A stretch of 64,000 bases of DNA from Amycolatopsis australiensis. GTDB lineage: Bacteria > Actinomycetota > Actinomycetes > Mycobacteriales > Pseudonocardiaceae. The stretch spans positions 3,782,001-3,846,000 of the forward strand of contig NZ_FPJG01000006.1 of NCBI RefSeq assembly GCF_900119165.1, read 5' to 3'. The first letter of the stretch is position 1; each line of letters starts with the position of its first letter. Shown in pieces: positions 44,413 to 52,461 of the stretch. The translations under genes and the position numbers were made by a program. The notes below the pieces were generated by a model. That model was not told where the DNA came from. It made no database searches and saw only the letters and a list, made by a program, of their open reading frames with translations.

Positions 44413-44432
44413 ACAGCAGGAGGACCGACCCG

Positions 44433-45299
44433 ATGCGCATCCGCAGCCTCGCCTACGCCGGACTGTCCACCCGGGAGCTGCCGTCCTGGGAGACGTTCGG
44501 CGCGGACGTCCTCGGCCTGCCGGGCCACTGGGCCGGCGACGGGCGCCTGCTGCTGCGCATGGACGAACGGGCCTACCGCTTCGACATCCGCCACGGCGAC
44601 GCCGAAGGGCTCTCGTGGCTGGGCTGGGAGGTGGCGAGCGCCGCCGACCTGGCCGCGCTGGAGCACGACCTGGCCGCGGCCGGCGTCACGGTCACCCGGG
44701 CGAGCGCCGCCGAGTGCGCCGACCGGCGCGTCGCGGGCATGGCGTGGCTGGTGGACCCGTCCGGGCTGCGCCACGAGCTGTGCTACGGCCAGGAGGCCGA
44801 CTTCCGGCCGCTGCGGCTGACCCGCCCGCTGTCCGGCTACCGGACCGGCGAGCACGGGATGGGGCACGCCGTGATCGGCGTGCGGAACTACGCCGAGACG
44901 CTCGCGTTCCTGGTGGACACCCTCGGCTTCGCGGTCAGCGACACCTTCAAGGGCTTCATCGCCTTCCTGCACTGCAACCCGCGGCACCACTCGATCGCGC
45001 TGGTCGAGACCGACGAGCCCGGGCTGCGCCACATCATGCTGGAGACGGCCACGCTCGACGACGTCGGCTCGACGTTCGACGCCGCCTTCGACCGCCGCAT
45101 CGTCACCCGCACGCTGGGCAGGCACAGCAACGACCGGGCCGTGTCGTTCTACCTCGAGACGCCGTCGGGCTGGGAGATCGAGTACGGCTGGGACGGGATG
45201 GACGTCGACACCGCCGGGTGGTCGACGCGGCAGCTGGCCGGGCCGACGAGCCTGTGGGGGCACCACCACGTGACCGGCACCGAGATCAAGACGTCATGA
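44433..45299 (+). CDS. Type I extradiol ring-cleavage dioxygenase (two VOC domains)
   Basis: A 288-residue protein with two vicinal-oxygen-chelate domains, the same length as BphC. Iron ligands are all present at the expected spacing in the second domain: His145 (GMGHAVIG), His200 (GLRHIMLE) and Glu250 (WEIEYGW). The acid-base histidine lies in NPRHHSIAL (185-186). The enzyme inserts both atoms of oxygen into a catechol-type ring next to the hydroxyls, using Fe(II). ATG at 44433 is preceded by AGGAGG. The gene order hydrolase-dioxygenase shows that a bicyclic or polycyclic aromatic diol is the likely substrate. Confidence 0.88.
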   Translation: MRIRSLAYAGLSTRELPSWETFGADVLGLPGHWAGDGRLLLRMDERAYRFDIRHGDAEGLSWLGWEVASAADLAALEHDLAAAGVTVTRASAAECADRRVAGMAWLVDPSGLRHELCYGQEADFRPLRLTRPLSGYRTGEHGMGHAVIGVRNYAETLAFLVDTLGFAVSDTFKGFIAFLHCNPRHHSIALVETDEPGLRHIMLETATLDDVGSTFDAAFDRRIVTRTLGRHSNDRAVSFYLETPSGWEIEYGWDGMDVDTAGWSTRQLAGPTSLWGHHHVTGTEIKTS

Positions 45300-46660
45300 C
45301 ACCCGACCCGATCGACCCGGACATCACGCAACTGTCCGGCTGGCAGCGGGAATGGGTCAAGGCCGCCCGCGCCGAGGTCGACGAAGCCGAGCTGGCGCTG
45401 CTGTGCCAGGCCGCCACCGACATCCCCAGCCCGACCGGCTGCGAGCGGGAGCTGGCCGAGTACTTCCGCGACGCGATGACCTCGGCCGGGCTCGACAGCC
45501 GGGTGCAGGCGATCGACGAGCGCCAGGCCAACCTCGTCACCCGGATCGGCACCGGCCGGGCCGGCGCGCAGCTGCTCCTGCTGGCGCCCCTGGACACGGC
45601 GTTCGCGCCCGGACCCGAGGACGCGCCGTGGCTCGGCGAACGGCCCCGCGACGACTTCGCCCTGCCCGCGCAGCGGTTCGGCGACAAGATCGTCGGGCTC
45701 GGCGCGGAGAACCCGAAGGCGTTCGCCAGCTGCGCGCTGGCCGCCGCCCTCGCCGTGCACCGCTGTGGCGTGCCGCTGGACGGGCAGCTGGTGGTCGCGC
45801 TCGTCGGCGGCAGCATGCCGGTGCTGGCCGGGGAGCTGTCGTCGCGGCGCAACTCGGGCATGCACGTCGGCACGCAGTTCCTCATGGACCACGGCCAGTG
45901 CTCGTCCGACCTCGCGATCGTGCTCAAGCCGGGCTACTCGGTGGTGCACGAGGAGGTCGGGTTCGCGATCTTCCGCGTCGCCGTGCGCGGCGCGGCCGGC
46001 TACACCGGCAGCAGGCACAAGGGCCACTACAGCAACGCGATCGTCGCGGCCGCCCGGATGGTCGGGCGGCTGGAGAGCTGGTTCGGCGAGTACACCGCGC
46101 GCAACACCTCCGGGCAGGTGGCACCGCAGGGCGCGGTCAACGCCATCCGCGCCGGCGACGGCGGCAAGCCGGCGTTCAACCCGGTGGCCTGCGAGTTCTG
46201 GGTCGACCTGCGGGTCAACCCGCGCACCACGGTGCACGACGTGGCCGGGCAGTTCGAGGCGGTCGTCGCCGAGCTGCGCGCGGCCGAGCCCGCCGTGGAG
46301 ATCGAGGTCGAGCTGGTGGCCGGACAGGCGGGGTCGGCCACGCCGCCGGACAGCCCGGTCGTCACCCGGCTCATCCGGGCCTGGGAGGACGTCGAAGGCC
46401 GGCCGCACGTGCCGGGCAAGCCGGGCAGCGGGCTGTCCGACGGCGGGGTGCTGCGCCGGCACGGCATCCCGACCGCGCGGATCGGCTTGCCGCCGCCCGC
46501 CGAACCGGGCCCGTTCCCCGGGTTTTCCATGGGTGTCGCGGACGTGCCCGCCATGCGCCGGCTGGTCGACCTGCTGGTCGGCGTCGTGGTCGACGTGACG
46601 ACCAGCCAGCGTGCCGAGCTGCGGGAGCCGCCCGCGAGCAGTCGAGGAGACAGCCGATGA
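45296..46660 (+). CDS. M20-family peptidase-like protein with substituted metal ligands
   Basis: A 454-residue protein with the M20/DapE/ArgE fold. The usual GHxDxVP strand reads LLAPLDTAFAPG, so the zinc-binding histidine is missing. The second ligand strand reads GLGAENPKAFASCALA, with GAEN in place of GxxDMK. The DEExG segment is not recognisable. The lid domain start GSRHKGHYSNAIVAAARMV and the DPRDLRVNP-like strand (FWVDLRVNPRTTV) are kept. Either it binds metal differently, has a different hydrolase chemistry, or is non-catalytic. ATGA overlaps on both sides show tight translational coupling with the dioxygenase and Rieske genes. Confidence 0.75.
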   Translation: MTPDPIDPDITQLSGWQREWVKAARAEVDEAELALLCQAATDIPSPTGCERELAEYFRDAMTSAGLDSRVQAIDERQANLVTRIGTGRAGAQLLLLAPLDTAFAPGPEDAPWLGERPRDDFALPAQRFGDKIVGLGAENPKAFASCALAAALAVHRCGVPLDGQLVVALVGGSMPVLAGELSSRRNSGMHVGTQFLMDHGQCSSDLAIVLKPGYSVVHEEVGFAIFRVAVRGAAGYTGSRHKGHYSNAIVAAARMVGRLESWFGEYTARNTSGQVAPQGAVNAIRAGDGGKPAFNPVACEFWVDLRVNPRTTVHDVAGQFEAVVAELRAAEPAVEIEVELVAGQAGSATPPDSPVVTRLIRAWEDVEGRPHVPGKPGSGLSDGGVLRRHGIPTARIGLPPPAEPGPFPGFSMGVADVPAMRRLVDLLVGVVVDVTTSQRAELREPPASSRGDSR

Positions 46661-47820
46661 CCGACATCCTGCCCCCGGTCGACGACGAGGCCCGCCCGGC
46701 GCGGCGGCAGGCGGACGTGGGTGTCCCCGGCCGCCGGGACTGGTCGACCTGGCCGCGCTACGAAGCCGCCGCGCTCGGCTTCCGCGAGTACTGGTACCCC
46801 GTGGCGTGGTCGCGGAAGGTCGGCCGCAAGCCGCGCGCGATCCGCGTGCTGGGCGAGAAGGTCATGCTCGTGCGCGACGGCGGGCAGGTCCGCGCGCTGC
46901 ACGACCGGTGCCCGCACCGCGGTGTCCCGCTGAGCCACAAGATGTCCTCGCAGGAGTTTCCGGGCACGTGGAGCTGCTGCTACCACGGCTGGACGTTCGA
47001 CCTGGCGACCGGCGTGCTGGTCGCCGCGATCACCGACGGGCCGGAGTCGCCGATCTGCGGCAAGGTCACCGTGCGCACCTACCCGGTCGAGGAGGCCCGC
47101 GGCCTGGTCTGGCTGTGGATGGGCGACGGCCCGGCCCGGCCGTTCGCCGACGACGTCCCGGAGGAGCTGCTGGACCCGGACGCGATCGTCGTCGGCCGCA
47201 TCACCGTGCGGGACGGCAACTGGCGCTTCGGCGCGGAGAACGGCTTCGACGACGGCCACGCGAAATGGCTGCACCGCAACGCGTTGTGGACCAAGCGCGT
47301 GAAGATGCCGGTGTGGAGCGAGATGAAGGTGATCCGCGACGGGCCGTGGATCACCCGCCGCAAGGACAAGATGCACTACAGCGCCTCGTTCCCCGGTCTC
47401 GGCGACTTCCCGAAGAAGAAGTGGTACCGGCGGCGCGAGGGCAACAAGACGAAGGTGTCGCTGCGGCTGCCGGGCACGCTGCGGGTGAAGTACGAGGAGT
47501 GGTCGCACTTCGAGTGGTGGGTGGCCGCGACCGCGGAGGACCACACCTACGTCCAGCTCGCCGTGATGAGCAAGGGCAAGTGGCGGAACCGGAAGTTCTG
47601 GCTCTACTACTGGACTTGGGCGCGCTGGGTGTTCCACGGCATGTTCAACGACGAGGACCGGCTGATGGTCGAGGTGACCGATGCCCCGCCGGAGCGGCTG
47701 TACCGACCCGACGTCTCGCTGACCGAATGGCGGCGGCTGGTCGAGGAGGAGGCCCGGCGCGGGCCGGTCGAGGTCGTCAAGGAGCGGCAGGCGCAGCGGA
47801 GGCGGGCGAAGGATGACTGA
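46657..47820 (+). CDS. Rieske non-heme iron oxygenase
   Basis: A 387-residue ring-hydroxylating oxygenase. The [2Fe-2S] ligands are Cys85/His87 (RCPHRGVPLSH) and Cys107/His110 (SCCYHGWTF). The mononuclear iron site is in ENGFDDGHAKWLHRN, giving the Asp-x2-His-x4-His pattern. The C-terminal half is basic and aromatic-rich (FWLYYWTWARWVFHGMF). It would hydroxylate or dihydroxylate an aromatic substrate and needs an electron-donating reductase, which is not encoded in the window. ATG overlaps the M20-like stop; its own stop overlaps UbiX. In the operon it logically prepares the diol for ring cleavage. Confidence 0.9.
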   Translation: MTDILPPVDDEARPARRQADVGVPGRRDWSTWPRYEAAALGFREYWYPVAWSRKVGRKPRAIRVLGEKVMLVRDGGQVRALHDRCPHRGVPLSHKMSSQEFPGTWSCCYHGWTFDLATGVLVAAITDGPESPICGKVTVRTYPVEEARGLVWLWMGDGPARPFADDVPEELLDPDAIVVGRITVRDGNWRFGAENGFDDGHAKWLHRNALWTKRVKMPVWSEMKVIRDGPWITRRKDKMHYSASFPGLGDFPKKKWYRRREGNKTKVSLRLPGTLRVKYEEWSHFEWWVAATAEDHTYVQLAVMSKGKWRNRKFWLYYWTWARWVFHGMFNDEDRLMVEVTDAPPERLYRPDVSLTEWRRLVEEEARRGPVEVVKERQAQRRRAKDD

Positions 47821-48400
47821 GCCGACGCGGCTGGTGGTCGGGATGTCCGGCTCCAGCGGGGCGATCTACGGCATCCGCCTGCTGGAGATCCTCAAGGGCA
47901 TGCCCGAGGTCGAGACGCACCTGGTGGTCACGCCGGCCGCCCGGCAGACGATCGTCTTCGAGACGGACTGGACGCCGTCATCGGTCGCTTCTCTCGCCGA
48001 TTTCACGTACCGGCCCGGTGACATCGCGGCGCCGATTTCCAGCGGGTCGTTCCCGATCGACGCGATGATCGTGCTGCCGTGCTCGGTGCGCAGTCTCGGT
48101 GCCATCGCCTGGTCGCAGAACGACAGCCTGCTGGTGCGGGCGGCCGACGTGACGTTGAAGGAGCGGCGGAAGCTCGTCGTCGCGCTGCGCGAGACGCCGT
48201 TGCACCTGGGGCACCTGCGGGCGATGACGCAGGTGACCGAGATGGGCGGCATCCTGGCCCCGCTGATGCCCGCGTTCTACGGGCGGCCCGCGACGCTGGG
48301 CGACCTGGTGGACCACCAGGTCGGCCGGCTCTGCGACCTGCTGGGCATCCGCCCGCCGGACGAGCTGGTGGAGCGCTGGCACGGCCCCGCCCGGGGTTAG
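47813..48400 (+). CDS. ubiX: UbiX-family flavin prenyltransferase
   Basis: A 195-residue protein with the UbiX flavin site VVGMSGSSGAIYGIRLLE at the N-terminus, MIVLPCSVRSLGAIAWS in the middle and ADVTLKERRKLVVALRETPL near residue 115. The enzyme attaches a dimethylallyl group to FMN to make prenylated FMN, the cofactor of UbiD decarboxylases. A UbiD gene converges on it from the other side. It overlaps the Rieske gene by eight bases, so the oxygenase operon and cofactor supply are co-expressed. Confidence 0.92.
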   Translation: MTEPTRLVVGMSGSSGAIYGIRLLEILKGMPEVETHLVVTPAARQTIVFETDWTPSSVASLADFTYRPGDIAAPISSGSFPIDAMIVLPCSVRSLGAIAWSQNDSLLVRAADVTLKERRKLVVALRETPLHLGHLRAMTQVTEMGGILAPLMPAFYGRPATLGDLVDHQVGRLCDLLGIRPPDELVERWHGPARG

Positions 48401-48428
48401 CCCGGCGGCTCACCCGGGTGGTGGAAGA

Positions 48429-48462
48429 TCGCCCGCACCGGCGTCGTCGGCGGTGCGGGCGA
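48429..48462. terminator. Hairpin between convergent UbiX and UbiD genes
   Basis: TCGCCCGCACCG (48429-48440) and CGGTGCGGGCGA (48451-48462) form a perfect 12-bp stem with a 10-base loop, four bases from the UbiD stop. It can act in both directions. Confidence 0.7.
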
Positions 48463-48465
48463 CCT

Positions 48466-49878
48466 TCAGCCCGGAAAGGACGCCGGCACGTCCTCCAGCA
48501 GCGCGCGGTGGTCCACCCGGGCCACGACCTCCGGCGGCACCCGGCACGAGGGCGGGAACACCGCCGGCGGCACGGGCTTCGTGCAGTCGAAGATCAGCTT
48601 CGTCTCCATCGGGCCCTTCTCCTCCCGGTTGTGCCCGTAGGTCACCGGGTTGAGCTGGCCGCCGAGGAAGCCCGGCATGATCGTCAGGTCGCGGTCGGCC
48701 TGGAAGCGCGTCGCCAGGCACCACAGGGTTTCGACCTCGTTGAACACGTCGACGTCGTCGTCCACCACGAACACGTGCTTCAGCAACGGGTCCACCGCCA
48801 GGGCCGCGCAGGCCGCCAGCTTCGGCTCGCCCTCGACGCGCTTGCTCATCGACAGGTACAGGTGCGAGCGGGCCATGCCCGACAGCGGCAGGTGCACGCC
48901 GGTCACCGTGGGCACCGCGTCCTTGACCCGGCGGTAGATGCTGCCCATCCGGGGCAGCCCGCCGAGCATGCTGTGCTCGGTGTGGGCGTTGAACACGTCG
49001 ACGAAGACGGGCTTGCGGCGCATGGTGATCGCGGTGATCTTCACGTACGGCTGCGGGCCGGTGCGCGTGTAGAACCGCGGGTACTCGCCGAACGGGCCTT
49101 CGACGACCGTGGCGTCCGGATCGGTGTCGATGACGCCTTCGATGACGATCTCGGCGCGGGCCGGCACTTCGAGCCCGACCGTCTTGCAGGGCACCATTTC
49201 CAGCGGTTCGCCGAGCAGGCCGCCGACCACGTCGAGCTCGCCGCCGATACCCTCCAGCTTGGACACCGCGCCCATCAGCAGCGCCGGGTGGTGGCCGATG
49301 ACGAGCGCCACCTCCATCGGCTTCTTCTGCTCGCGCAGCTTCCGCAGCACGTACGCGGTGTGGTGGGCCGGGTTCACCTGGATGCCGACCTGGTCGCGGC
49401 CCTGCGCCTGGTGGCGGAAGATGCCCGCGTTGATCTTGCCGCTGTCCGGGTCGCGGCAGATGGTCACCGCCGAGGTGATGTACTTGCCCGCGTCCAGCTC
49501 CTGGTGCTTGAGCAGCGGCAGCAGGCCGACGTCGATGTCGTCGCCGGTGAGCACGACCTCCTGCACCGGCGCGGTTCCGACGGTGACCGGCTTGATCCCC
49601 GATCCCTCGCGGCGGGCGTACTCCGGGACCATCGAGTGCACGTCCGAGCCGATGCTGCGCGCGAGCCGCTCGTAGGTGCCGTGCAGGTTGATCAGCAGCG
49701 GGATCGCGGAGCCGCCGACGTTCTCGAACAGCACCGCCGGGAATCCGGGGTAGGCCGGGTCGTCCTCCAGCTTGTCGACCAGGGCGGTGACCTCGAACTC
49801 GGGGTCGACCTGCTTGCGCACGACCTTCACCTGGTCCGGCGGCAGCTCCGCCAGGAATGTCCGCAGATCCTTCGCCAT
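48466..49878 (-). CDS. UbiD-family prenyl-FMN-dependent decarboxylase
   Basis: A 470-residue protein with the three-part UbiD layout. The N-terminal part carries FPAVLFENVGGSAIP; the middle prenyl-FMN domain has GKINAGIFRHQAQGRDQVG with the conserved Arg and VEGPFGEYPRFY with the Glu of the E-R-E network. The C-terminal helix region has FVVDDDVDVFNEVETLWCLA. UbiD enzymes reversibly decarboxylate aromatic, heteroaromatic or acrylic acids. Known heteroaromatic members include the phenazine-1-carboxylate decarboxylase PhdA and pyrrole-2-carboxylate decarboxylases, and both are relevant here. ATG at 49878; divergent from isocitrate lyase. Confidence 0.9.
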   Translation of the reverse strand: MAKDLRTFLAELPPDQVKVVRKQVDPEFEVTALVDKLEDDPAYPGFPAVLFENVGGSAIPLLINLHGTYERLARSIGSDVHSMVPEYARREGSGIKPVTVGTAPVQEVVLTGDDIDVGLLPLLKHQELDAGKYITSAVTICRDPDSGKINAGIFRHQAQGRDQVGIQVNPAHHTAYVLRKLREQKKPMEVALVIGHHPALLMGAVSKLEGIGGELDVVGGLLGEPLEMVPCKTVGLEVPARAEIVIEGVIDTDPDATVVEGPFGEYPRFYTRTGPQPYVKITAITMRRKPVFVDVFNAHTEHSMLGGLPRMGSIYRRVKDAVPTVTGVHLPLSGMARSHLYLSMSKRVEGEPKLAACAALAVDPLLKHVFVVDDDVDVFNEVETLWCLATRFQADRDLTIMPGFLGGQLNPVTYGHNREEKGPMETKLIFDCTKPVPPAVFPPSCRVPPEVVARVDHRALLEDVPASFPG

Positions 49879-49960
49879 CAAACGCCTTCCGTTCGCAAGG
49901 TGGCTCGCGAACCCGAGTATCGGGCCCGCTCAGCGGGCGGGCGGAGCGCACGCGGGAAGA

Positions 49961-49971
49961 ACTAGGGGAAT
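49961..49971. promoter_or_regulatory. CTAGG element between UbiD and isocitrate lyase
   Basis: ACTAGGGGAATG lies in the 192-base divergent promoter region. It matches the element at 17411 (ACTAGGAGGAATG), including the preceding GAA. Candidate operator shared by the sugar operon and this pair. Confidence 0.4.
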
Positions 49972-50070
49972 GTTTCGTCCTGGGCCACGAGCACCGCCGG
50001 GGCGCGGTGCGGCGGTGCTAAATGGTGACGTCCACGAACCCCGCGCGTCGTCGTACGTCAGGAGAACGAC

Positions 50071-51366
50071 ATGACCGTAACCGCAGCGCCGCCCCGCGAA
50101 GCCGCGGCGGCCGAACTGGCCCGGTCCTGGGCCGAGGACTCCCGATGGCGCGGTGTTCGCCGGGACTACACCGCCGAGGACGTCCTGCGGCTGCGGGGGA
50201 GCGTGACCGAGGAGCACACGCTGGCCCGGCTGGGCGCGGAACGGCTCTGGCAGCTCCTGCACAGCGAGGACTACGTGCACGCGCTGGGCGCGCTGACCGG
50301 CAACCAGGCCGTGCAGCAGGTGCGCGCCGGCCTCAAGGCCATCTACCTGTCCGGCTGGCAGGTCGCCGCCGACGCCAACCTGGCCGGTCACACCTACCCG
50401 GACCAAAGCCTTTACCCGGCCAACTCCGTGCCGCAGGTCGTGCGGCGGATCAACAACGCGCTGCTGCGCGCGGACCAGATCAGCTGGGCCGAGAACGAGC
50501 CGGACGCGCCGCACTGGCTGGCGCCGATCGTGGCGGACGCCGAGGCGGGCTTCGGCGGCGTGCTCAACGCCTTCGAGCTGATGAAAGGCATGATCGCCGG
50601 CGGCGCGGCGGGCGTGCACTGGGAGGACCAGCTGGCCGCGGAGAAGAAGTGCGGCCACCTCGGCGGCAAGGTGCTCGTCCCGACCGCCCAGCACATCCGG
50701 ACCCTGCAGGCCGCGCGCCTGGCCGCCGACGTCTGCGACGTCCCGAGCCTCGTGATCGCCCGCACCGACGCCCAGGCCGCGAACCTGATCACCAGCGACG
50801 TCGACGAACGCGACCGCCCGTTCCTGACCGGAGAACGCACCGCGGAGGGCTACCACCGGGTCCGCGGCGGCCTCGAGCCGTGCGTCGCCCGCGGCCTCGC
50901 CTACGCGCCCTACGCCGACCTGCTGTGGATGGAGACCTCCAAGCCGGACCTCGAGGTCGCGCGCCGGTTCGCCGAAGCCGTCAAGGCCGAGTACCCCGAC
51001 CAGCTGCTGGCCTACAACTGCTCGCCGTCGTTCAACTGGAAGAAGCACCTCGACGACGCGACGATCGCCAAGTTCCAGCGCGAGCTCGGGCACATGGGCT
51101 ACAAGTTCCAGTTCATCACCCTCGCCGGGTTCCACTCGCTGAACCACGCGATGTTCGCGCTGGCCCGCGGTTACGCCGGCGAAGGCATGACCGCCTACGT
51201 CGAGCTGCAGGAGCGGGAGTTCGCCGCCGAGGCGGCCGGCTACACCGCGACACGGCACCAGCGCGAGGTCGGCACGAGCTACTTCGACCTGGTGAGCACG
51301 GTCGTGAACCCGTCCAGCACCACCGTCGCGCTGATCGACTCCACGGAGAAGTCGCAATTCTACTGA
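50071..51366 (+). CDS. aceA: Isocitrate lyase
   Basis: A 431-residue enzyme, the normal bacterial length. The catalytic loop reads [12 protein letters not shown] with Cys194; [12 protein letters not shown] and TEKSQFY at the C-terminus are typical of true isocitrate lyases, as opposed to PEP mutases or oxaloacetate hydrolases. Reaction: isocitrate to glyoxylate plus succinate; mycobacterial homologues also cleave 2-methylisocitrate to pyruvate and succinate. AGGAG lies before the ATG. It sits directly upstream of an unknown gene and the pyrrole carrier/halogenase genes. A primary-metabolism enzyme here may be a bystander or may supply C2/C4 units. Confidence 0.92.
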   Translation: MTVTAAPPREAAAAELARSWAEDSRWRGVRRDYTAEDVLRLRGSVTEEHTLARLGAERLWQLLHSEDYVHALGALTGNQAVQQVRAGLKAIYLSGWQVAADANLAGHTYPDQSLYPANSVPQVVRRINNALLRADQISWAENEPDAPHWLAPIVADAEAGFGGVLNAFELMKGMIAGGAAGVHWEDQLAAEKKCGHLGGKVLVPTAQHIRTLQAARLAADVCDVPSLVIARTDAQAANLITSDVDERDRPFLTGERTAEGYHRVRGGLEPCVARGLAYAPYADLLWMETSKPDLEVARRFAEAVKAEYPDQLLAYNCSPSFNWKKHLDDATIAKFQRELGHMGYKFQFITLAGFHSLNHAMFALARGYAGEGMTAYVELQEREFAAEAAGYTATRHQREVGTSYFDLVSTVVNPSSTTVALIDSTEKSQFY

Positions 51367-51448
51367 GCGTTTCCCCAGTCAGGTGCTGTTAGAAACAATT
51401 CGACGACACATCAGCCACGCGAAAACTCCGAATCCAGGACGGTCGCTC

Positions 51449-52096
51449 ATGCGCATGCCCGAGAATCTCGAAGACATGGTGTACGGAGTCTACGGGACCA
51501 CTGAAATCGCGGTGAAGCCCTGCCCGTTCACCCAGGCCGAGATCGACGAGCTCGAGACCACCAACGAAATGCTCATCTACGTGCCGCAGGAGATCTCCGA
51601 GGCGCAGATGATCGAGACCGGGAAGCTCACCACGAACTTCCGCTGGGAAGTCGAGCAGAACATGATCAAGAGCCCGATGACCGACGAGTCGCACTGGCTC
51701 GTCTGCTCGGCCTCGCCGATCCCGGAAATGCTCGGGCAGAGCACCCAGGCGATTTCCCGCGTCTACGAAGAAGAGGGTCTCGACGGCATGGACTTCCGCC
51801 GCTACCTGGCCTTCGTGCTCACCTACCGGCACCTGACCAACGAGTACCCCGACTACCGCCAGTGGTGCCTGCTCGTCGGCGGCCACTACGACCGCAGCGG
51901 CATTTCGCTGGTCGGCTTCGACAAGTTCGGCAACTTCGGCCACCACGGCTGGATGAAGAACTTCAAGGCCAAGATGTCCGGCGGCCGGTACGTGGCTTTC
52001 GCGCCGCGCAAGCACATCAACGCCGAGACCGAGCTGCTGCAGCGCCCGCGCCGCGGCTCCCGCAACAAGGCCACGCACGACGCGGGCACCGACTGA
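51449..52096 (+). CDS. Protein of unknown function upstream of the carrier protein
   Basis: A 215-residue soluble protein that I cannot assign. It has no signal peptide or membrane segment. It is rich in aromatic and acidic residues, with YVPQEISEAQMIETGKL, a Trp/His cluster in DESHWLVCSAS and WCLLVGGHYDRSGISLVG, and a basic tail (RPRRGSRNKATHDAG). ATG at 51449 has AGGAC before it; an upstream in-frame GTG at 51383 has no ribosome site. It lies 82 bases after isocitrate lyase and 60 before the PCP gene, so it probably belongs to the pyrrole half-operon. A tailoring or transfer role is possible but unsupported. Confidence 0.65.
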   Translation: MRMPENLEDMVYGVYGTTEIAVKPCPFTQAEIDELETTNEMLIYVPQEISEAQMIETGKLTTNFRWEVEQNMIKSPMTDESHWLVCSASPIPEMLGQSTQAISRVYEEEGLDGMDFRRYLAFVLTYRHLTNEYPDYRQWCLLVGGHYDRSGISLVGFDKFGNFGHHGWMKNFKAKMSGGRYVAFAPRKHINAETELLQRPRRGSRNKATHDAGTD

Positions 52097-52156
52097 CCCG
52101 GAAACCATCCAGCACGATCCCGTGCGTGGAGCTGTGCCGTCACTGGAGGAAGAGCA

Positions 52157-52429
52157 ATGGCAGACGACGAGCGCGTGGACGTCACGCGCAAGCTCGTTGA
52201 GTTCGTGGGGAAGCACCTGCTGGACGGCAAGGACGTGGGCGAACTGACCACGACCACGCCGTTGCTGGACTGGGGCTTGCTCAACTCGATCGAAACGACC
52301 CGGCTGGTCGCCTACATCCGCGAGGAGTTCTCCGTGCGGGTGCCCCCCACGGACATGGTGGCCCGGCACTTCAAGGACATCGAAAGCATCGCCGACCTGG
52401 TGACTTCGCTGCGCACCCCGGTCGCCTGA
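52157..52429 (+). CDS. Stand-alone peptidyl carrier protein, PltL type
   Basis: A 90-residue four-helix carrier. The phosphopantetheine serine is Ser44 in LLDWGLLNSIETTRL; the same LL.WG.LNS pattern is found in PltL of pyoluteorin synthesis. VPPTDMVARHFKDI before the last helix is also similar. It would carry proline, then pyrrole-2-carboxyl, then the chlorinated pyrrole as thioesters. Its loading enzyme and oxidase are encoded at 32806-35381. Strong GGAGG site before the ATG. Followed 32 bases later by the halogenase that acts on the carrier-bound ring. Confidence 0.9.
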   Translation: MADDERVDVTRKLVEFVGKHLLDGKDVGELTTTTPLLDWGLLNSIETTRLVAYIREEFSVRVPPTDMVARHFKDIESIADLVTSLRTPVA

Positions 52430-52461
52430 CCCCTCTTTTCCCGATCCAGAACGGAGAACCC

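Noticed and set aside
50071..51366. PEP mutase/phosphonate enzyme for the isocitrate-lyase-fold gene
   Set aside because: The KKCGHLGG loop, full 431-residue length and C-terminal TEKSQF are those of true isocitrate lyases; no phosphonate genes are near.
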